This document shows, in pieces, positions 10,188-20,175 of a DNA stretch of 64,000 bases. A program made the position numbers and the translations under genes. Origin of the DNA: an uncultured Prevotella sp. (GTDB lineage Bacteria > Bacteroidota > Bacteroidia > Bacteroidales > Bacteroidaceae). Where the stretch lies: the NCBI GenBank assembly GCA_944320105.1, contig CALUGA010000001.1, positions 165,449 to 229,448 of the forward strand, given 5' to 3'. The first letter of the stretch is position 1, and each line of letters starts with the position of its first letter. The notes below the pieces were generated by a model that saw only the letters and a program-made list of their open reading frames with translations, was not told the DNA's origin and did no database searches.

Positions 10188-11996
10188 TTAGTCGATGGGG
10201 ATGAACTCCACGTAGTCTAAGCGCAGGTGGTAGCTTGCCAGGTTCTTTGCCTGCACGTCGCGCATTGTGATGCGGAACTTATGGACTGCAGAACCGTCGA
10301 ACTCAACTTCACGCCACAATTCTGTTTCATCCGATCCGTAGAGGGGCAGTAAGGTCATGCCTCTGTACAAGTAGTTCAGCGTCTGGTAGTCTTCGCCGTC
10401 GATGTTGAACTGCACGAGCGTGCCTGAGGTGAACAGGCTTGTGAGCTGTGGATCCTTGATGTAGTGGAGCACCACCCTGTACTTGCCGGCTATGATGGTG
10501 GGAGTGGTGAACTCTACCCATCCGGCGAAGCCGAGGTTGAGCACGAGGTAGTTGTTCATGTAGCCACCGTGTCGCGGCGTGGTGGTGTTGGCTGCGCTCT
10601 GGTAAGCCTCCTTCATGAAGCCTATGCGGCGGTAGTTGCGCGTTGAGGCCGAAGTCTCGGTAAGCTCGTATGTGAACGACGTTGGCGTGCCGTAGTCGCC
10701 ATCGTAGCGCTCCTCGCTGAGGTCGAACTGTCGCTCCTGGTTTGTGAGTGCGCTGGTAAATATGTTTCCGTAAGCGTTTGCGGCACCCCAGTTGTTCACC
10801 ATGGTTATGATGTCGGCGCTGTTGAGGAAGTCCCATCTTACGTTCACGGGTGTGGGGTGGTAAACTGGCATTATGCCGCCCACCTTGGTGATGAGTCCGT
10901 TGCTTGCCTCGATGTCGCTGCGCAGCACGGGGATGTTGGTGTTGATGGTGCGCTTGTTGTTTACGAGGTTGGCTATGAATGCCTGCCCTGTGTACTGCGT
11001 GTCGTAAATCAGCGTCTCGGTCGGGTCGGTGAAGTTGAATATCTCGTCCATCGTGTACTGCGTGGGCAGGAAGTGGTACTTGAGATAGTGGTTGAGTGCC
11101 GTGTCGGGGTCAACTTCCTCGCCGTTGCTGTTGTTTAACAGCCACTGCTTTAGGCCGTCAGCATCGTTTATGCCTGCTGCCTGGAAAACGTGGTCAGGCA
11201 CTGCGAAGCAGGTGTAGGAATAGGCAGTTATCACTTGTGCGCCGCCGATGCCGGTCGTGGTGTCGCGCTCGGTGGTGGCCATCTTGTAGATTGCCGGGTC
11301 TGCCTTTATGGCATCGGCAAATATTTTGAACGTATTCTCCTCTCCGCTGAGGCTCTGTAGCTTTTCTACGATGTTCTCTGCGTTAGGCACAATAACATCG
11401 TCCATCATGTAGATGGTTCCGTTAGTGCCCACTGCCCCCGTGAAGCGGCCCAGCTTTGCCTGGTTGTTGATGAAGATGCTGTCGGGGCTGAATATCTGGT
11501 CGGTGCGCTCGTCATCGTCTACGTCTGTTTCCTTGTAACCATAGGTGAGTGTGATGTATTGGTTGAACAGGTTTTGAGTTGTTATGTATTGTCCGCCCCT
11601 CGCCTTTTCCACGAGGCTTGAATCAGTCACCACGTCAGGCTTGTCCACCGATGTATAGTCAATGATGTGGTTTTGCACCACTTCACGTGCGTAGTTTAAG
11701 TCAAGCTCCTCTACATCTGACAATCCACGTTCGGCGAGGAATCGCTGAATGGCCTCGTTGTTGGGAGCGAACACCAGTGCATTTGCATTGGCATCCCTTA
11801 CTGCGTTGTAGTAGTTTGTGTATTTGAGCAAGTCAATCCACAATGAGTATGTCTCCGGCGACCTTTCCATTATGGTAGTCATTGACATCTCGTTCTCGAT
11901 GTTCGTAGGCTGCACGAACAGCTCACCCTCGTTTGGGTCTGTACATCCCACGATGAGCGCCGCTAACGCTGTTAATGTTGCAAATATTTTTTTCAT
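10188..11996 (-). CDS. Fasciclin (FAS1)-domain surface lipoprotein, second FAS1 gene of the operon
   Basis: A 602-residue lipoprotein with lipobox IVGC (Cys about 18). A FAS1 domain at about 35-215 has the characteristic ALVFAPNNEAIQRFL, VQNHIID and GTIYMMDDVIVP strands. A second FAS1 lies at about 225-370. A C-terminal beta-sandwich (about 400-602, NYLVLNLGFAGWVEFTTP, DYVEFIPI) resembles the C-terminal domain paired with fasciclin in Bacteroidetes. It starts 18 bp after susD pair 1. It is probably exposed at the cell surface and probably binds the same glycan as the SusCD pairs; that role is inferred. Confidence 0.8.
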   Translation of the reverse strand: MKKIFATLTALAALIVGCTDPNEGELFVQPTNIENEMSMTTIMERSPETYSLWIDLLKYTNYYNAVRDANANALVFAPNNEAIQRFLAERGLSDVEELDLNYAREVVQNHIIDYTSVDKPDVVTDSSLVEKARGGQYITTQNLFNQYITLTYGYKETDVDDDERTDQIFSPDSIFINNQAKLGRFTGAVGTNGTIYMMDDVIVPNAENIVEKLQSLSGEENTFKIFADAIKADPAIYKMATTERDTTTGIGGAQVITAYSYTCFAVPDHVFQAAGINDADGLKQWLLNNSNGEEVDPDTALNHYLKYHFLPTQYTMDEIFNFTDPTETLIYDTQYTGQAFIANLVNNKRTINTNIPVLRSDIEASNGLITKVGGIMPVYHPTPVNVRWDFLNSADIITMVNNWGAANAYGNIFTSALTNQERQFDLSEERYDGDYGTPTSFTYELTETSASTRNYRRIGFMKEAYQSAANTTTPRHGGYMNNYLVLNLGFAGWVEFTTPTIIAGKYRVVLHYIKDPQLTSLFTSGTLVQFNIDGEDYQTLNYLYRGMTLLPLYGSDETELWREVEFDGSAVHKFRITMRDVQAKNLASYHLRLDYVEFIPID

Positions 11997-12014
11997 GTTG
12001 TGTCGTGGTTAATG

Positions 12015-13580
12015 TTATTCGTAATATGGGTTTTGTTTGAGCTTGTCGTTAAGCTGTATTTGGTCTGCACTCACAGGCAGGTACCATGCGTCCTCATCGA
12101 GCAGCACTGAGCGTGCTCGGTCGCTTGCTGCCAAGTTGTAGCTCACCACGTTGTTGATGAGGAACTCATTGGCGAAGTTTACGGCACCGGTTGGGTCTTT
12201 GTATCGAGCTACGCGGAGCAGGTCATACCAAGCGCGCCCTTCGCCGATGAACTCGTGTATGTTCTCGTGGACGATGGCCTGCAGTATCTCCGACAGCCCC
12301 GAAGTGGGGCCTGCCGTTGCAGCTTGCAGGTTTGTGCGGGTGCGTATTTGGTTCACGATGGCCAGCGCTGCTGTGTTGTCTTCTATGTTCTGGCCCATCT
12401 GCCTCATCACAAGTGCCTCGGCTTTCATGAGCATCACCTCCGACACGCGGTATATGATGAAGTTGGGGTCATAGTACTGTGTGGTGCGTGGCTCGGTGGT
12501 TGTGGTTCCCCCGAGGTATTTCCACACGTAGCCTATGTCGGAGTTCTCCTGGCCAACGTAGCTGCCGTAGCGTGTGCGGACGTACTTGTCAGGGTCAAAT
12601 ACGCCCTGGGAGGACGATTGAATGTCGTAAGCGTCCTGGTTAAGCTCTGTGGTCAGTGTGGGCGACAGCAGGTAGGTCGTTGTGTTGTCGTTGTAGAACA
12701 GCTCCGGCAGGTCGTTGGTTTGGTAGCTTGTTCCGTCGGTCATGTTGGCCGAGTACTGCAGTTCGAAGATTGACTCTTCGCTGTTGCCGGGGTTGAAGAT
12801 GGTGAACCAGCTTGCGTGCGATGCAGTGGCCATGAAGCGCGGGGCGTATGGCGAGTTGCTTTCAAGTATCATGTCGGCATAGCGTATGGCCTCGTCGAAC
12901 TCTTGGTTCCACATGCACACGTCGGCCATCAAGGCGTAGATGGCCCAGATGGTGGCGCGGCCCTTGGTCTCCCATGTAGTGTCGAAAGTTTCCTTGGCGG
13001 CGCCAAGCTCTATGGCCCTCTGCAGGTCTTTCTTTATCTGTGCTATGACTTCTGCCTCGGGGCTTTGCGTGAGGTAAAGCTCAGAGTCGTCGCTCTCGAC
13101 TGGCGTGAGGCGCAGAGGCACGTCGCGCCAGTTGCGCACGAGGTAGAAGTAAGACAGGGCGCGCAGGAAGTAAGCCTCGCAGAGGTGTGAGTTCATTTCC
13201 TCCTCGGTGTAGGTGGCGTCGTTGCCCCGTGCCTTGCTTGCGTTGGCTATCACGCCATTGGCATCGGCGATTATTTTGTAGAAGATGTTCCAGTCAGTGA
13301 AGTCGCCGCTCGTGGGCTTTATCTCCAACTTGTCGAGGTCGTTGGGGCTGTACCTCCTAACGCATCCGGCCCTAAGCTCTCCCAGCGGGATGAGATGGCT
13401 CGTGATTGAAGAGCGCAGGTGGTAGTAGCCGGCGAAAAGGGCAGATTCCACGTCGCTCTTCTTCGTCCACATGTTTTCCGTCGGGAGCGAGTTCTCGGGC
13501 ATGATGTCGAGATAGTCGTTGCAGGCCGTGAGGCTCATCGCGGCGGCTGTTGCTATTATGATGGTCTTAAAACTTTTCAT
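12015..13580 (-). CDS. SusD/RagB-family outer-membrane glycan-binding lipoprotein (pair 1)
   Basis: A 521-residue lipoprotein with lipobox LTAC (Cys about 20), followed by NDYLDIMPENSLPTENMW, the standard SusD start. The ALSYFYLVRNWRDVPL helix and the C-terminal GRAWYDLLRVARYKDP and YYLPVSADQIQLN... segments are hallmark SusD sequences; the length is normal. It starts 16 bp after its SusC partner. It would form a lid complex with that transporter. It is a different lineage from the 617-residue SusD later in the operon, which suggests the operon imports two related ligands. Confidence 0.95.
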   Translation of the reverse strand: MKSFKTIIIATAAAMSLTACNDYLDIMPENSLPTENMWTKKSDVESALFAGYYHLRSSITSHLIPLGELRAGCVRRYSPNDLDKLEIKPTSGDFTDWNIFYKIIADANGVIANASKARGNDATYTEEEMNSHLCEAYFLRALSYFYLVRNWRDVPLRLTPVESDDSELYLTQSPEAEVIAQIKKDLQRAIELGAAKETFDTTWETKGRATIWAIYALMADVCMWNQEFDEAIRYADMILESNSPYAPRFMATASHASWFTIFNPGNSEESIFELQYSANMTDGTSYQTNDLPELFYNDNTTTYLLSPTLTTELNQDAYDIQSSSQGVFDPDKYVRTRYGSYVGQENSDIGYVWKYLGGTTTTEPRTTQYYDPNFIIYRVSEVMLMKAEALVMRQMGQNIEDNTAALAIVNQIRTRTNLQAATAGPTSGLSEILQAIVHENIHEFIGEGRAWYDLLRVARYKDPTGAVNFANEFLINNVVSYNLAASDRARSVLLDEDAWYLPVSADQIQLNDKLKQNPYYE

Positions 13581-13596
13581 ACTCGTAGGTGGTTTT

Positions 13597-16500
13597 TTAG
13601 AAGTTGATGGTTACGCCCATTGCCACGCGGCGGCTGCGCGGTGTCTGAGAGTTGTCCTTTGCAAGGTCAGTTACCTTTGAGGGCAGGTTTACCTCCGGGT
13701 CTTGCCCGGTGTAGTCGCTGAATGTAAGCAGGTCGTAGCCCGTTATGTAGACGTTGGCTGAGGTGAGGCCGAGGTTCTGGCAGAACTTCTTCGGCAGGTT
13801 GTAGCTCAGCGAGAGGGTCTTCAGGCGCAGGAAAGAGCAGTCCTCCACGAAGCGGTCGGAGCCGAGGTAGTTGAGTCCGTAGCCCCAGAGGGCGCGGGGA
13901 ATGTCGGTCTGGTCGCCTTCGTTGCGCCAACGGCGCAGCACGGCTGTAGACTGGTTGTCGCTGCCTATCATCGATTCAGCGTTCATCCTTGCCTCATTGA
14001 TGATTTTCTGTCCGAGACGGTAGTGCATGAACACCGTGAGGCTCCAGTCCTTGTAGCGCAGGTTGAAGCCCACGCCTCCTTGCAGCTGCGGGTTGTAGTT
14101 GCCCAAGTAAACAATGTCGTTTTTGTCTATCTTGCCATCCTTGTTTATGTCCTCATACTTGGCGTCTCCGGGGTAGCAGCGGTAGTCGCCGTTCGACATT
14201 ATGATGGGGTTGCCCTGCATGTCGTACATGGTGTTGCCCTCGGCATCCTTTGCATAGGTGTCGTTGGTGTTTTGGTAAACGCCAAGATACTTGTAGCCGA
14301 AGTAAGAGCCTACTGATGCCCCGCTCACGATGCGTGTTGCGTACTCGCCATTTTTGAGAGTGTAGTTTTCCTCTGCATAGCCGGGCATACTGAGTATCTC
14401 GTTCTCGTTGTGGCTCACGTTGAAGTTGAAGCGCAGCTTCCAATCCTTTTGGTTAAGGGCCTGCCAGTCGAAACGGAACTCCACGCCCTTGTTGCGCAGC
14501 GAGCCGGCGTTGTAGAACTTTAGTTTAGTGTTTGTGAAACCGTTGTCGCTTGGAATTACATAGTCTTTTTGCAACAAGTCTGTCGTCTTCTTGTTATAGT
14601 AGTCGAACGAACCGGTGAGCTTGCCGTTCCACAGGTTGAAGTCGAATCCTAAGTTCCACTCTTCGGAGCGCTCCCACTTAAGGTTGTTGAGCTGCATGGT
14701 GCTGGCCGTGATTGCGTTGCCCGTCATGTAGAGGCCTTCCGACACGTATGTTCCTACGTATGGCGATGTTCCTGTCGGTGTGTTGCCGCTTTGGCCGTAG
14801 CTAACGCGCCACTTCCACTCGGTGAGCACATCCTTTGACCACTCCATGAATGGCTCATCGGCAAACTGCCAAGATACACCAATCGATGGGAAGAGACCCC
14901 AGCGGTGCTCGCGGCTGATGCTCGAGTTGCCCTCGTAGTTGAGTGTTCCGTTGATGGTGTAACGGTCGAGCAGTGTGTATACAACGCTGGCGATGCCCGA
15001 GAGCTTGCGCACCTCCGACGTGCCGGAGCCTTGCTCAAGCAGTATGCCGCTGCCCGATGCCGGGTCGGCAAGGCTTGCCGACCCTACGTTGTAGCGTGTG
15101 GACGACGACGTGGAGCTGCGGCTCTGCGATGTGCGCCAGATGCCGGTTGCGGTGAATTGGTGCATGTTGTCGTTCCACGAGTTGGTGTACATACCCTTTA
15201 TCTCGGTTTGCAGCGAGAAGTTGTTGGTGTATGAGTTGCCAGCGCGGTTGGCGAAAGTCCTTGGGTCTTTGTTGGGGTCATCTTCTGTGATTTCGGAAGC
15301 ATCCACTGCGGTGGATATTCCTATGGCCTGTTGCGGGAGGAACGTCTCGGTGCGCTGCGTTTTGTATTTCATTGATACATAGCCGCTGAACTGTAGCTCC
15401 TTCAAAGGATAATACCTACCCCTTACGGTCATCTTCTGTTCGCGAGTGCGAAGGTTGTTGTAGCTGTCCTCGGCCATTATCAACGGGTGGAAGTTCGTGG
15501 CATTGCTACCATCAGCCTTGCTGCTGAATGCGCCCTGGAACTCTTCCTCGTTCTGGCGTGTGAAGTATGTGCCGGTCATTGCGCCAGTTTCGTCGTCGAT
15601 GTAGTAGGGACTCTTGTTCGGCATCTTGCGCATTGCCTCGGCGCGCAGGTTTTCGCTCCAAGGTGCTTTCTTCTTGGAGTCGGAGTAAGTGTACTCTGCG
15701 CCTACCCAAATTTTGTCGGAGAAGCTGTAGTTCACGTCGAGGCTCGTGTTGAGTCGGGTGAGGCCCGTTCCCTCGGTTGTTCCGCCCTCGCTGAGGTAGG
15801 AGAGTGAGTAGCGGTAGGTGGCTTTCTCGCCGCCGCCCGACATCGAGAAGCTGTTGTCGGTGGTGAAGGCGTTCTTGGTGATGTACGAGAGCCAGTCTAC
15901 GTCCTGGTTGTACTCGTCGAAGTAGCGCCAGTCGGGGTTGTAGCCTATTTCGGGTGTGTCGTAGAGGTATTCGAGCAAGCCGGTCTGTCCGCTCAAGCCC
16001 TGTGCGTTGGCTGAGTTCCAGATGGCGTCCTGTATGTAGGCCACGTAGTCGTTGCCGCTGAGCATGGGCATCGACTCAGGCTCGAACTTCCACGAGTTCT
16101 TCGTGGAGAACGAGAAGCGCGTCTTGCCCATTGCGCCTTTCTTGGTGGTGATGAGCAGCACACCGTTGGCTCCGCCGGTGCCATATACGGCTGTTGAGGC
16201 AGCGTCCTTCAGTACCTCGATGCTCTCTATGTCGTTGGGGTTGAGGCTGAGCATCTGGGCGAAGTCCTCCTGGTTGGCCGTGTTGAAGTCGAAGCTGTCG
16301 TCGATGTCGGTGGAGTAAGGCACACCGTTGATCACGATGAGCGGGTCGGCGTTGGAGTTGAGCGTGGCGGTACCGCGGATGCGGATGGTGCTCTTTGCTC
16401 CCGGGTCGCCGGCTGCGAGGATGTCCACGCCGCCGAGCTGGCCTTGCAGGGCCTCCTCGATTGAGGTAACGGGCTGCACGGCGGTGAGGTCGTCCATGTT

Positions 16501-16920
16501 TATCTTCTGCGTGGCGAAGGCCATTTGGCGCTGGGTTACACCCATCTCGTTGCGACTGCCGCGCTTGCCCTGCACCGTTACCTCCTTTATCTCGGTGGCG
16601 TTGCCGGCCATTTTCACGTTAATCGTGGCCTGCCCGGTGTACTTGAACGACTGCGACTTCATGCCGATGTACGAGAACACGAGCGTGAGCTGACCCTTCT
16701 CGTTCTCAGGCACTTTGATGGAGTATTTTCCGTTGAAGTCGGTCACCGTACCGGTGATGATACGTTTCTGTGCGTTCTGGAACGTCACGTTAACGCCTAT
16801 GCACGGCTCGGCGCTGCCCCCGAAGTCCTCGGTAACAGTTCCCGAAACCGTTTTTTGTGCCATTGCCTGCTGCACCAAGCACAGCAGCAACACTGCCAAT
16901 ATGTTTCTTATCTTGTTCAT
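13597..16920 (-). CDS. SusC/RagA-family TonB-dependent outer-membrane transporter (pair 1)
   Basis: A 1107-residue importer with signal peptide 1-21 (QAMAQ). A CarboxypepD_reg-like domain (about 24-108, GTVTDFNGKYSIKVP, LTLVFSYIGMK) is followed by the SusC-specific plug: SIEEALQGQLGGVDIL, STIRIRGTATLN, DPLIVINGVPYSTD and IEVLKDAASTAVYG. The barrel ends in RRVAMGVTINF with terminal Phe. Lengths and motifs are complete. It is second in the operon, 48 bp after the first FAS1 gene, and overlaps nothing. Substrate specificity cannot be read from sequence; pectic oligosaccharide is inferred from the locus. Confidence 0.96.
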   Translation of the reverse strand: MNKIRNILAVLLLCLVQQAMAQKTVSGTVTEDFGGSAEPCIGVNVTFQNAQKRIITGTVTDFNGKYSIKVPENEKGQLTLVFSYIGMKSQSFKYTGQATINVKMAGNATEIKEVTVQGKRGSRNEMGVTQRQMAFATQKINMDDLTAVQPVTSIEEALQGQLGGVDILAAGDPGAKSTIRIRGTATLNSNADPLIVINGVPYSTDIDDSFDFNTANQEDFAQMLSLNPNDIESIEVLKDAASTAVYGTGGANGVLLITTKKGAMGKTRFSFSTKNSWKFEPESMPMLSGNDYVAYIQDAIWNSANAQGLSGQTGLLEYLYDTPEIGYNPDWRYFDEYNQDVDWLSYITKNAFTTDNSFSMSGGGEKATYRYSLSYLSEGGTTEGTGLTRLNTSLDVNYSFSDKIWVGAEYTYSDSKKKAPWSENLRAEAMRKMPNKSPYYIDDETGAMTGTYFTRQNEEEFQGAFSSKADGSNATNFHPLIMAEDSYNNLRTREQKMTVRGRYYPLKELQFSGYVSMKYKTQRTETFLPQQAIGISTAVDASEITEDDPNKDPRTFANRAGNSYTNNFSLQTEIKGMYTNSWNDNMHQFTATGIWRTSQSRSSTSSSTRYNVGSASLADPASGSGILLEQGSGTSEVRKLSGIASVVYTLLDRYTINGTLNYEGNSSISREHRWGLFPSIGVSWQFADEPFMEWSKDVLTEWKWRVSYGQSGNTPTGTSPYVGTYVSEGLYMTGNAITASTMQLNNLKWERSEEWNLGFDFNLWNGKLTGSFDYYNKKTTDLLQKDYVIPSDNGFTNTKLKFYNAGSLRNKGVEFRFDWQALNQKDWKLRFNFNVSHNENEILSMPGYAEENYTLKNGEYATRIVSGASVGSYFGYKYLGVYQNTNDTYAKDAEGNTMYDMQGNPIIMSNGDYRCYPGDAKYEDINKDGKIDKNDIVYLGNYNPQLQGGVGFNLRYKDWSLTVFMHYRLGQKIINEARMNAESMIGSDNQSTAVLRRWRNEGDQTDIPRALWGYGLNYLGSDRFVEDCSFLRLKTLSLSYNLPKKFCQNLGLTSANVYITGYDLLTFSDYTGQDPEVNLPSKVTDLAKDNSQTPRSRRVAMGVTINF

Positions 16921-16968
16921 GTTGTCTTCTTTGATGAGTTATTGTGTTTCCGTTGTGTAGGCGCAGCT

Positions 16969-19362
16969 TCAGAAGACATCCTCGATGAAGTGAGCCGGGC
17001 CGTCCTCAAACACGAACGGGAAGTAGTCGTAAGCGCCCGACACCTTGACGCGCTTGCCGTCGATGCCGGTGTTGCGGTCGATGATGGCCACATAGAGGGC
17101 AGTGCCATCGTCGTAGACGTTCATGTTGGTAGAGGTGATTACGTATGAGCCACCCTCCAGGGTGGTTTCCTGCTGCAGCGTGGGCAGTCCGCCAACCTCG
17201 GCCGTGTTCTCGCCCCAGCCGATGTACGGGTAGTTGGTTATTGGGGCGGAGGACAGCGGCACGAAGTATAGCTTGAGGTATTCGGTCAGTGCGTTGGCGT
17301 CGGTTATCTCCACATTGTCGAAGAATGCGGCTGAGCCTGCCACTGCGCCGTTGGCCGTTATGCCCGGTATCCTGCCCTCGATGATTGCGTTCTCGAGTAC
17401 TTGTGTGGTTGGGATGAGCATGAGATGGCTGGTTTCCCCCTTGGTGAATGAGGTGCTCATTGAACCACTTATTTGGTCAACAATACTGGCGGTGACGAGC
17501 AGGTTAATCCACCCAAAGAACTCGGTGCTCGCATCTGAACGTTGGCTGTTCATAAGGCGTACCATCCTGCTGTCGTTCACGGCGCTGTAGTCGCCGGGGA
17601 AGAGCAGGCCTTCGTAAGTATAGGCGTGGCCATTGGTCCAGCCATTGGGGTCGCCGAGGTAGGTCAGTGGCTCGAACGTGGTCCATATCTGGTTGTCGGT
17701 TACGGTGTTGGCTGCATACTTCAGCCTGTTGTTGTGCAGTATGCTGTTGGTTATCTTGCCGTCCTTTATGTACCAGTAGAGCTTGAAGTCGGTGGTCATG
17801 GTGGGGATTACCTTGTTGCCGGTCTCGGGCAGCTGGGTGTTTCCGTCCACGGGGTTGGCCACGTGGCCGTTTACGTAGGCCGTCTGCGCGCCGCCGCCCA
17901 TGCCGTTTGGCGATGCCGACGACACCAGCTGGCCGCCCACAAGCTCTATGCCGGCTTTGGTGTAGAGCTGCTCGTTGCTTGGGAAGAGCATGGTGAACCT
18001 CACGGCGTTAGACGTAAGCGTGGTCTCCATGCCGGAGGCGTTCATCATCAGGCGGAAGTTGCTGTAGTCCTTGTACTGGTAGGCCGGGCCTGTTACGGCG
18101 CGGTACTTGGCCGACGGCGTGAACTCGTCGCAGCCGTAGAGCAAGCCGTTGGAGCACACTATGCGGTCGGCCTGCGGCACTCCGTCGGGGTCGATGCTTA
18201 TCACTTCGCCGTAGGCGTTGAGCGCGGTGCCATTCTTTATCTCGCCGGGGAACAAGATGGAGTTGTTGTCCTTGATGCTGGCCACGCTGCTCTGCAGTAT
18301 GTCGGTCATAAGGGCGGAGTCGTTGCGTATCTCGTCCCATGTCCATCCGCCGTACTGGAAGTACTCGTTGAAGAAGTTCTGTATGGCCTGGTCGGTGGGG
18401 GCGAACACTGTGTAGCCAACCGAAGACAGCGCGCTCATCTGCGTGTATGACATCACGTTGCCCCACTCGCTGTCGATGTTAACCAGCGGCGCGTTGTGGT
18501 AGTGCTGGAACAGCGAGTCGCTTGTTTGCAGCTCGCGGGTCTGTATGCTGTCGTATGAATACACTTCGTTCCTGTCGAACTGCTGGAGCAGGATGCTGTA
18601 CTTGCCAGCCTTCTTCATTTCCTGGTAAATGGTCTCCAAGGGTTTCAGCACGCGGTCTACCTTATATATATAGCCGTTGCGGGCTATCTTCTCGTACTCG
18701 GTGACGTTGGCGTTGGCCACGTTGAAGCCGCCGTCGCCAGTCCAGCCCGTCTCGGGGTAGAAGTACTCGTAGTTCTCCTTGGCGTCGATCAGCTTGGTCT
18801 GGAACATGCGGTGCGAGAACACGGGCAGCAGGCGCTCGTTGTGGTACACCTGCACGTTGCGCTTGCGCGTGGCGTCGTATGCCGTGGTTATGGCGTCCTG
18901 GCTGCGGGTGCGGAACTTGTAGTACAGGCCGGCGTTCTTGTTTAGCTGCTCGTCGGTGGCCCCGTCGCCCTCTTCAGGGCGGAAGTTCACCAGCTTGTCC
19001 TTGTCGAACGAATAATAGAGGATGTGGAAGCCGATGAGTTTCTTCACCTCGGTGGGGTCGAGCGTGGTAATGTCGGTGGTGCCGTAGTTCTCCTGCAAGT
19101 ACTGCGTCATGGCATCGTTGTCCGGAGCCATCACCGTTAGGATTGACTTGCCGTCGAGAATCGGCTTGTAGTCGGCCATCTCGGCGCCCTTAAGGAAAAT
19201 GCTGTAGTTGCCCTCGTTTGCCAGCGTCTGGTATATGGAGCCGGAGCCGCTCAGGTCTGACGACTGCTCGTAGTACTCGTCCAAGTCCTGGCACGATGGG
19301 AACATAAAGCACGAAAGCAATAATATCCATATTGGCTTTCTCGTGAGTTTAAGTTCTTTCAT
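16969..19362 (-). CDS. Multi-FAS1 surface lipoprotein, first gene of the PUL operon
   Basis: A 797-residue lipoprotein with lipobox FPSC (Cys about 24). Several FAS1-like units can be traced: about 38-250 (ILTVMAPDNDAMTQYL, IGFHILYYS, NGYIYKVDRVLKP), about 255-420 (GYTVFAPTDQAIQNFF, SNGLLYGCDEF), about 425-600 (FTMLFPSNEQLY) and about 605-797 (HLMLIPTTQVLENAI). It is the promoter-proximal gene, so it would be the most abundant product. FAS1 domains usually mediate adhesion or carbohydrate contact. Here the likely job is holding the polysaccharide at the surface for the two SusCD systems; this is inferred. Confidence 0.8.
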   Translation of the reverse strand: MKELKLTRKPIWILLLSCFMFPSCQDLDEYYEQSSDLSGSGSIYQTLANEGNYSIFLKGAEMADYKPILDGKSILTVMAPDNDAMTQYLQENYGTTDITTLDPTEVKKLIGFHILYYSFDKDKLVNFRPEEGDGATDEQLNKNAGLYYKFRTRSQDAITTAYDATRKRNVQVYHNERLLPVFSHRMFQTKLIDAKENYEYFYPETGWTGDGGFNVANANVTEYEKIARNGYIYKVDRVLKPLETIYQEMKKAGKYSILLQQFDRNEVYSYDSIQTRELQTSDSLFQHYHNAPLVNIDSEWGNVMSYTQMSALSSVGYTVFAPTDQAIQNFFNEYFQYGGWTWDEIRNDSALMTDILQSSVASIKDNNSILFPGEIKNGTALNAYGEVISIDPDGVPQADRIVCSNGLLYGCDEFTPSAKYRAVTGPAYQYKDYSNFRLMMNASGMETTLTSNAVRFTMLFPSNEQLYTKAGIELVGGQLVSSASPNGMGGGAQTAYVNGHVANPVDGNTQLPETGNKVIPTMTTDFKLYWYIKDGKITNSILHNNRLKYAANTVTDNQIWTTFEPLTYLGDPNGWTNGHAYTYEGLLFPGDYSAVNDSRMVRLMNSQRSDASTEFFGWINLLVTASIVDQISGSMSTSFTKGETSHLMLIPTTQVLENAIIEGRIPGITANGAVAGSAAFFDNVEITDANALTEYLKLYFVPLSSAPITNYPYIGWGENTAEVGGLPTLQQETTLEGGSYVITSTNMNVYDDGTALYVAIIDRNTGIDGKRVKVSGAYDYFPFVFEDGPAHFIEDVF

Positions 19363-19488
19363 ATACAGTTTTTAATTATTAGTATTTTCGTTTAGGTAGG
19401 CACATGGTATGTGCTTTTGTCCTTTGTCTTAGCTTTGGCTTTTTATGGTTTGCTGTTTTTTGGATTTAGTCATTGGCCTTGGCTTATG

Positions 19489-19496
19489 CAAATTTA
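19489..19496 (-). promoter_or_regulatory. Possible -7 element of the PUL operon
   Basis: TAAATTTG on the leftward strand fits the Bacteroidetes TAnnTTTG -7 box, about 127 bp before the first gene. I see no good TTTG at the expected 19-20 nt spacing, so the operon may need an activator. Another TAACTTTG (19841-19848) lies upstream of the MITE-like element and is an alternative. Confidence 0.35.
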
Positions 19497-19676
19497 ATGT
19501 AATTTCTTCGTAATGGTAGACATCAACACCCATATTTATGATTTGTTAACATGGATATTTGGTGATGTTCCTTTCATTCCTGCTTGCAGCGTGGATTTTT
19601 CCATGGCTGTGTGGCAGGGCAATGATAGTATAGATGCAATTTCTCCGTTCATTTATTTTAATGGCTTTTAGTTAAT

Positions 19677-19818
19677 TGAATATCCGCAAAGCTCCTATCC
19701 GAAGGAGTAGAGACGATGTGCACATCGTCTCTACATCACTACATTCCGCTAAGGAGTTAGAGGACAAATGCTAGTCCACTTCAATATTTCCATTTGCTTG
19801 GCTGATTGCGGACATTCA
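19677..19818. mobile_element. MITE-like element, copy A
   Basis: A 142-bp non-coding element with imperfect terminal inverted repeats (TGAATATCCGCAA at the left, TTGCGGACATTCA at the right). Ten bases, TTTAGTTAAT, stand immediately before it (19667-19676) and again just after it (19821-19830, two bases beyond the right end), as expected for a target-site duplication. Its middle differs from copy B by carrying a perfect hairpin (AGAGACGATGTGCACATCGTCTCT). Copy B is at 55051-55191. Confidence 0.75.
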
Positions 19819-20175
19819 TATTTAGTTAATTTCTTGGATGCAAAGTTAGTATGTAACAATCTTGCAATGGGGTAAAAATTGTTGGTTTGGGGTGGAATTT
19901 TGACTGCATGGCTGCGCTTTGTGTTAAATATGGAACTGTCGTTGGCTTCAGGCGGATTACGTGCTGCTGTCAGGCAGATTGATTTTCGGTTTAGTAGACG
20001 ATGTAGCGGGCTACATCGAGAAAAGCGGAAAGCAAGATGGCGGCAGCAGTGCGGAAGATGGCCGAAGAGCCGATAATAGGCAGGAAATAGCAACTTGGCG
20101 GTCTAATGACTCTAATTTTTGGTTAAATCGTTTTGTGGTCTGATGGTTTGGGCTAAAGTTCTCATGTAAGCACCC

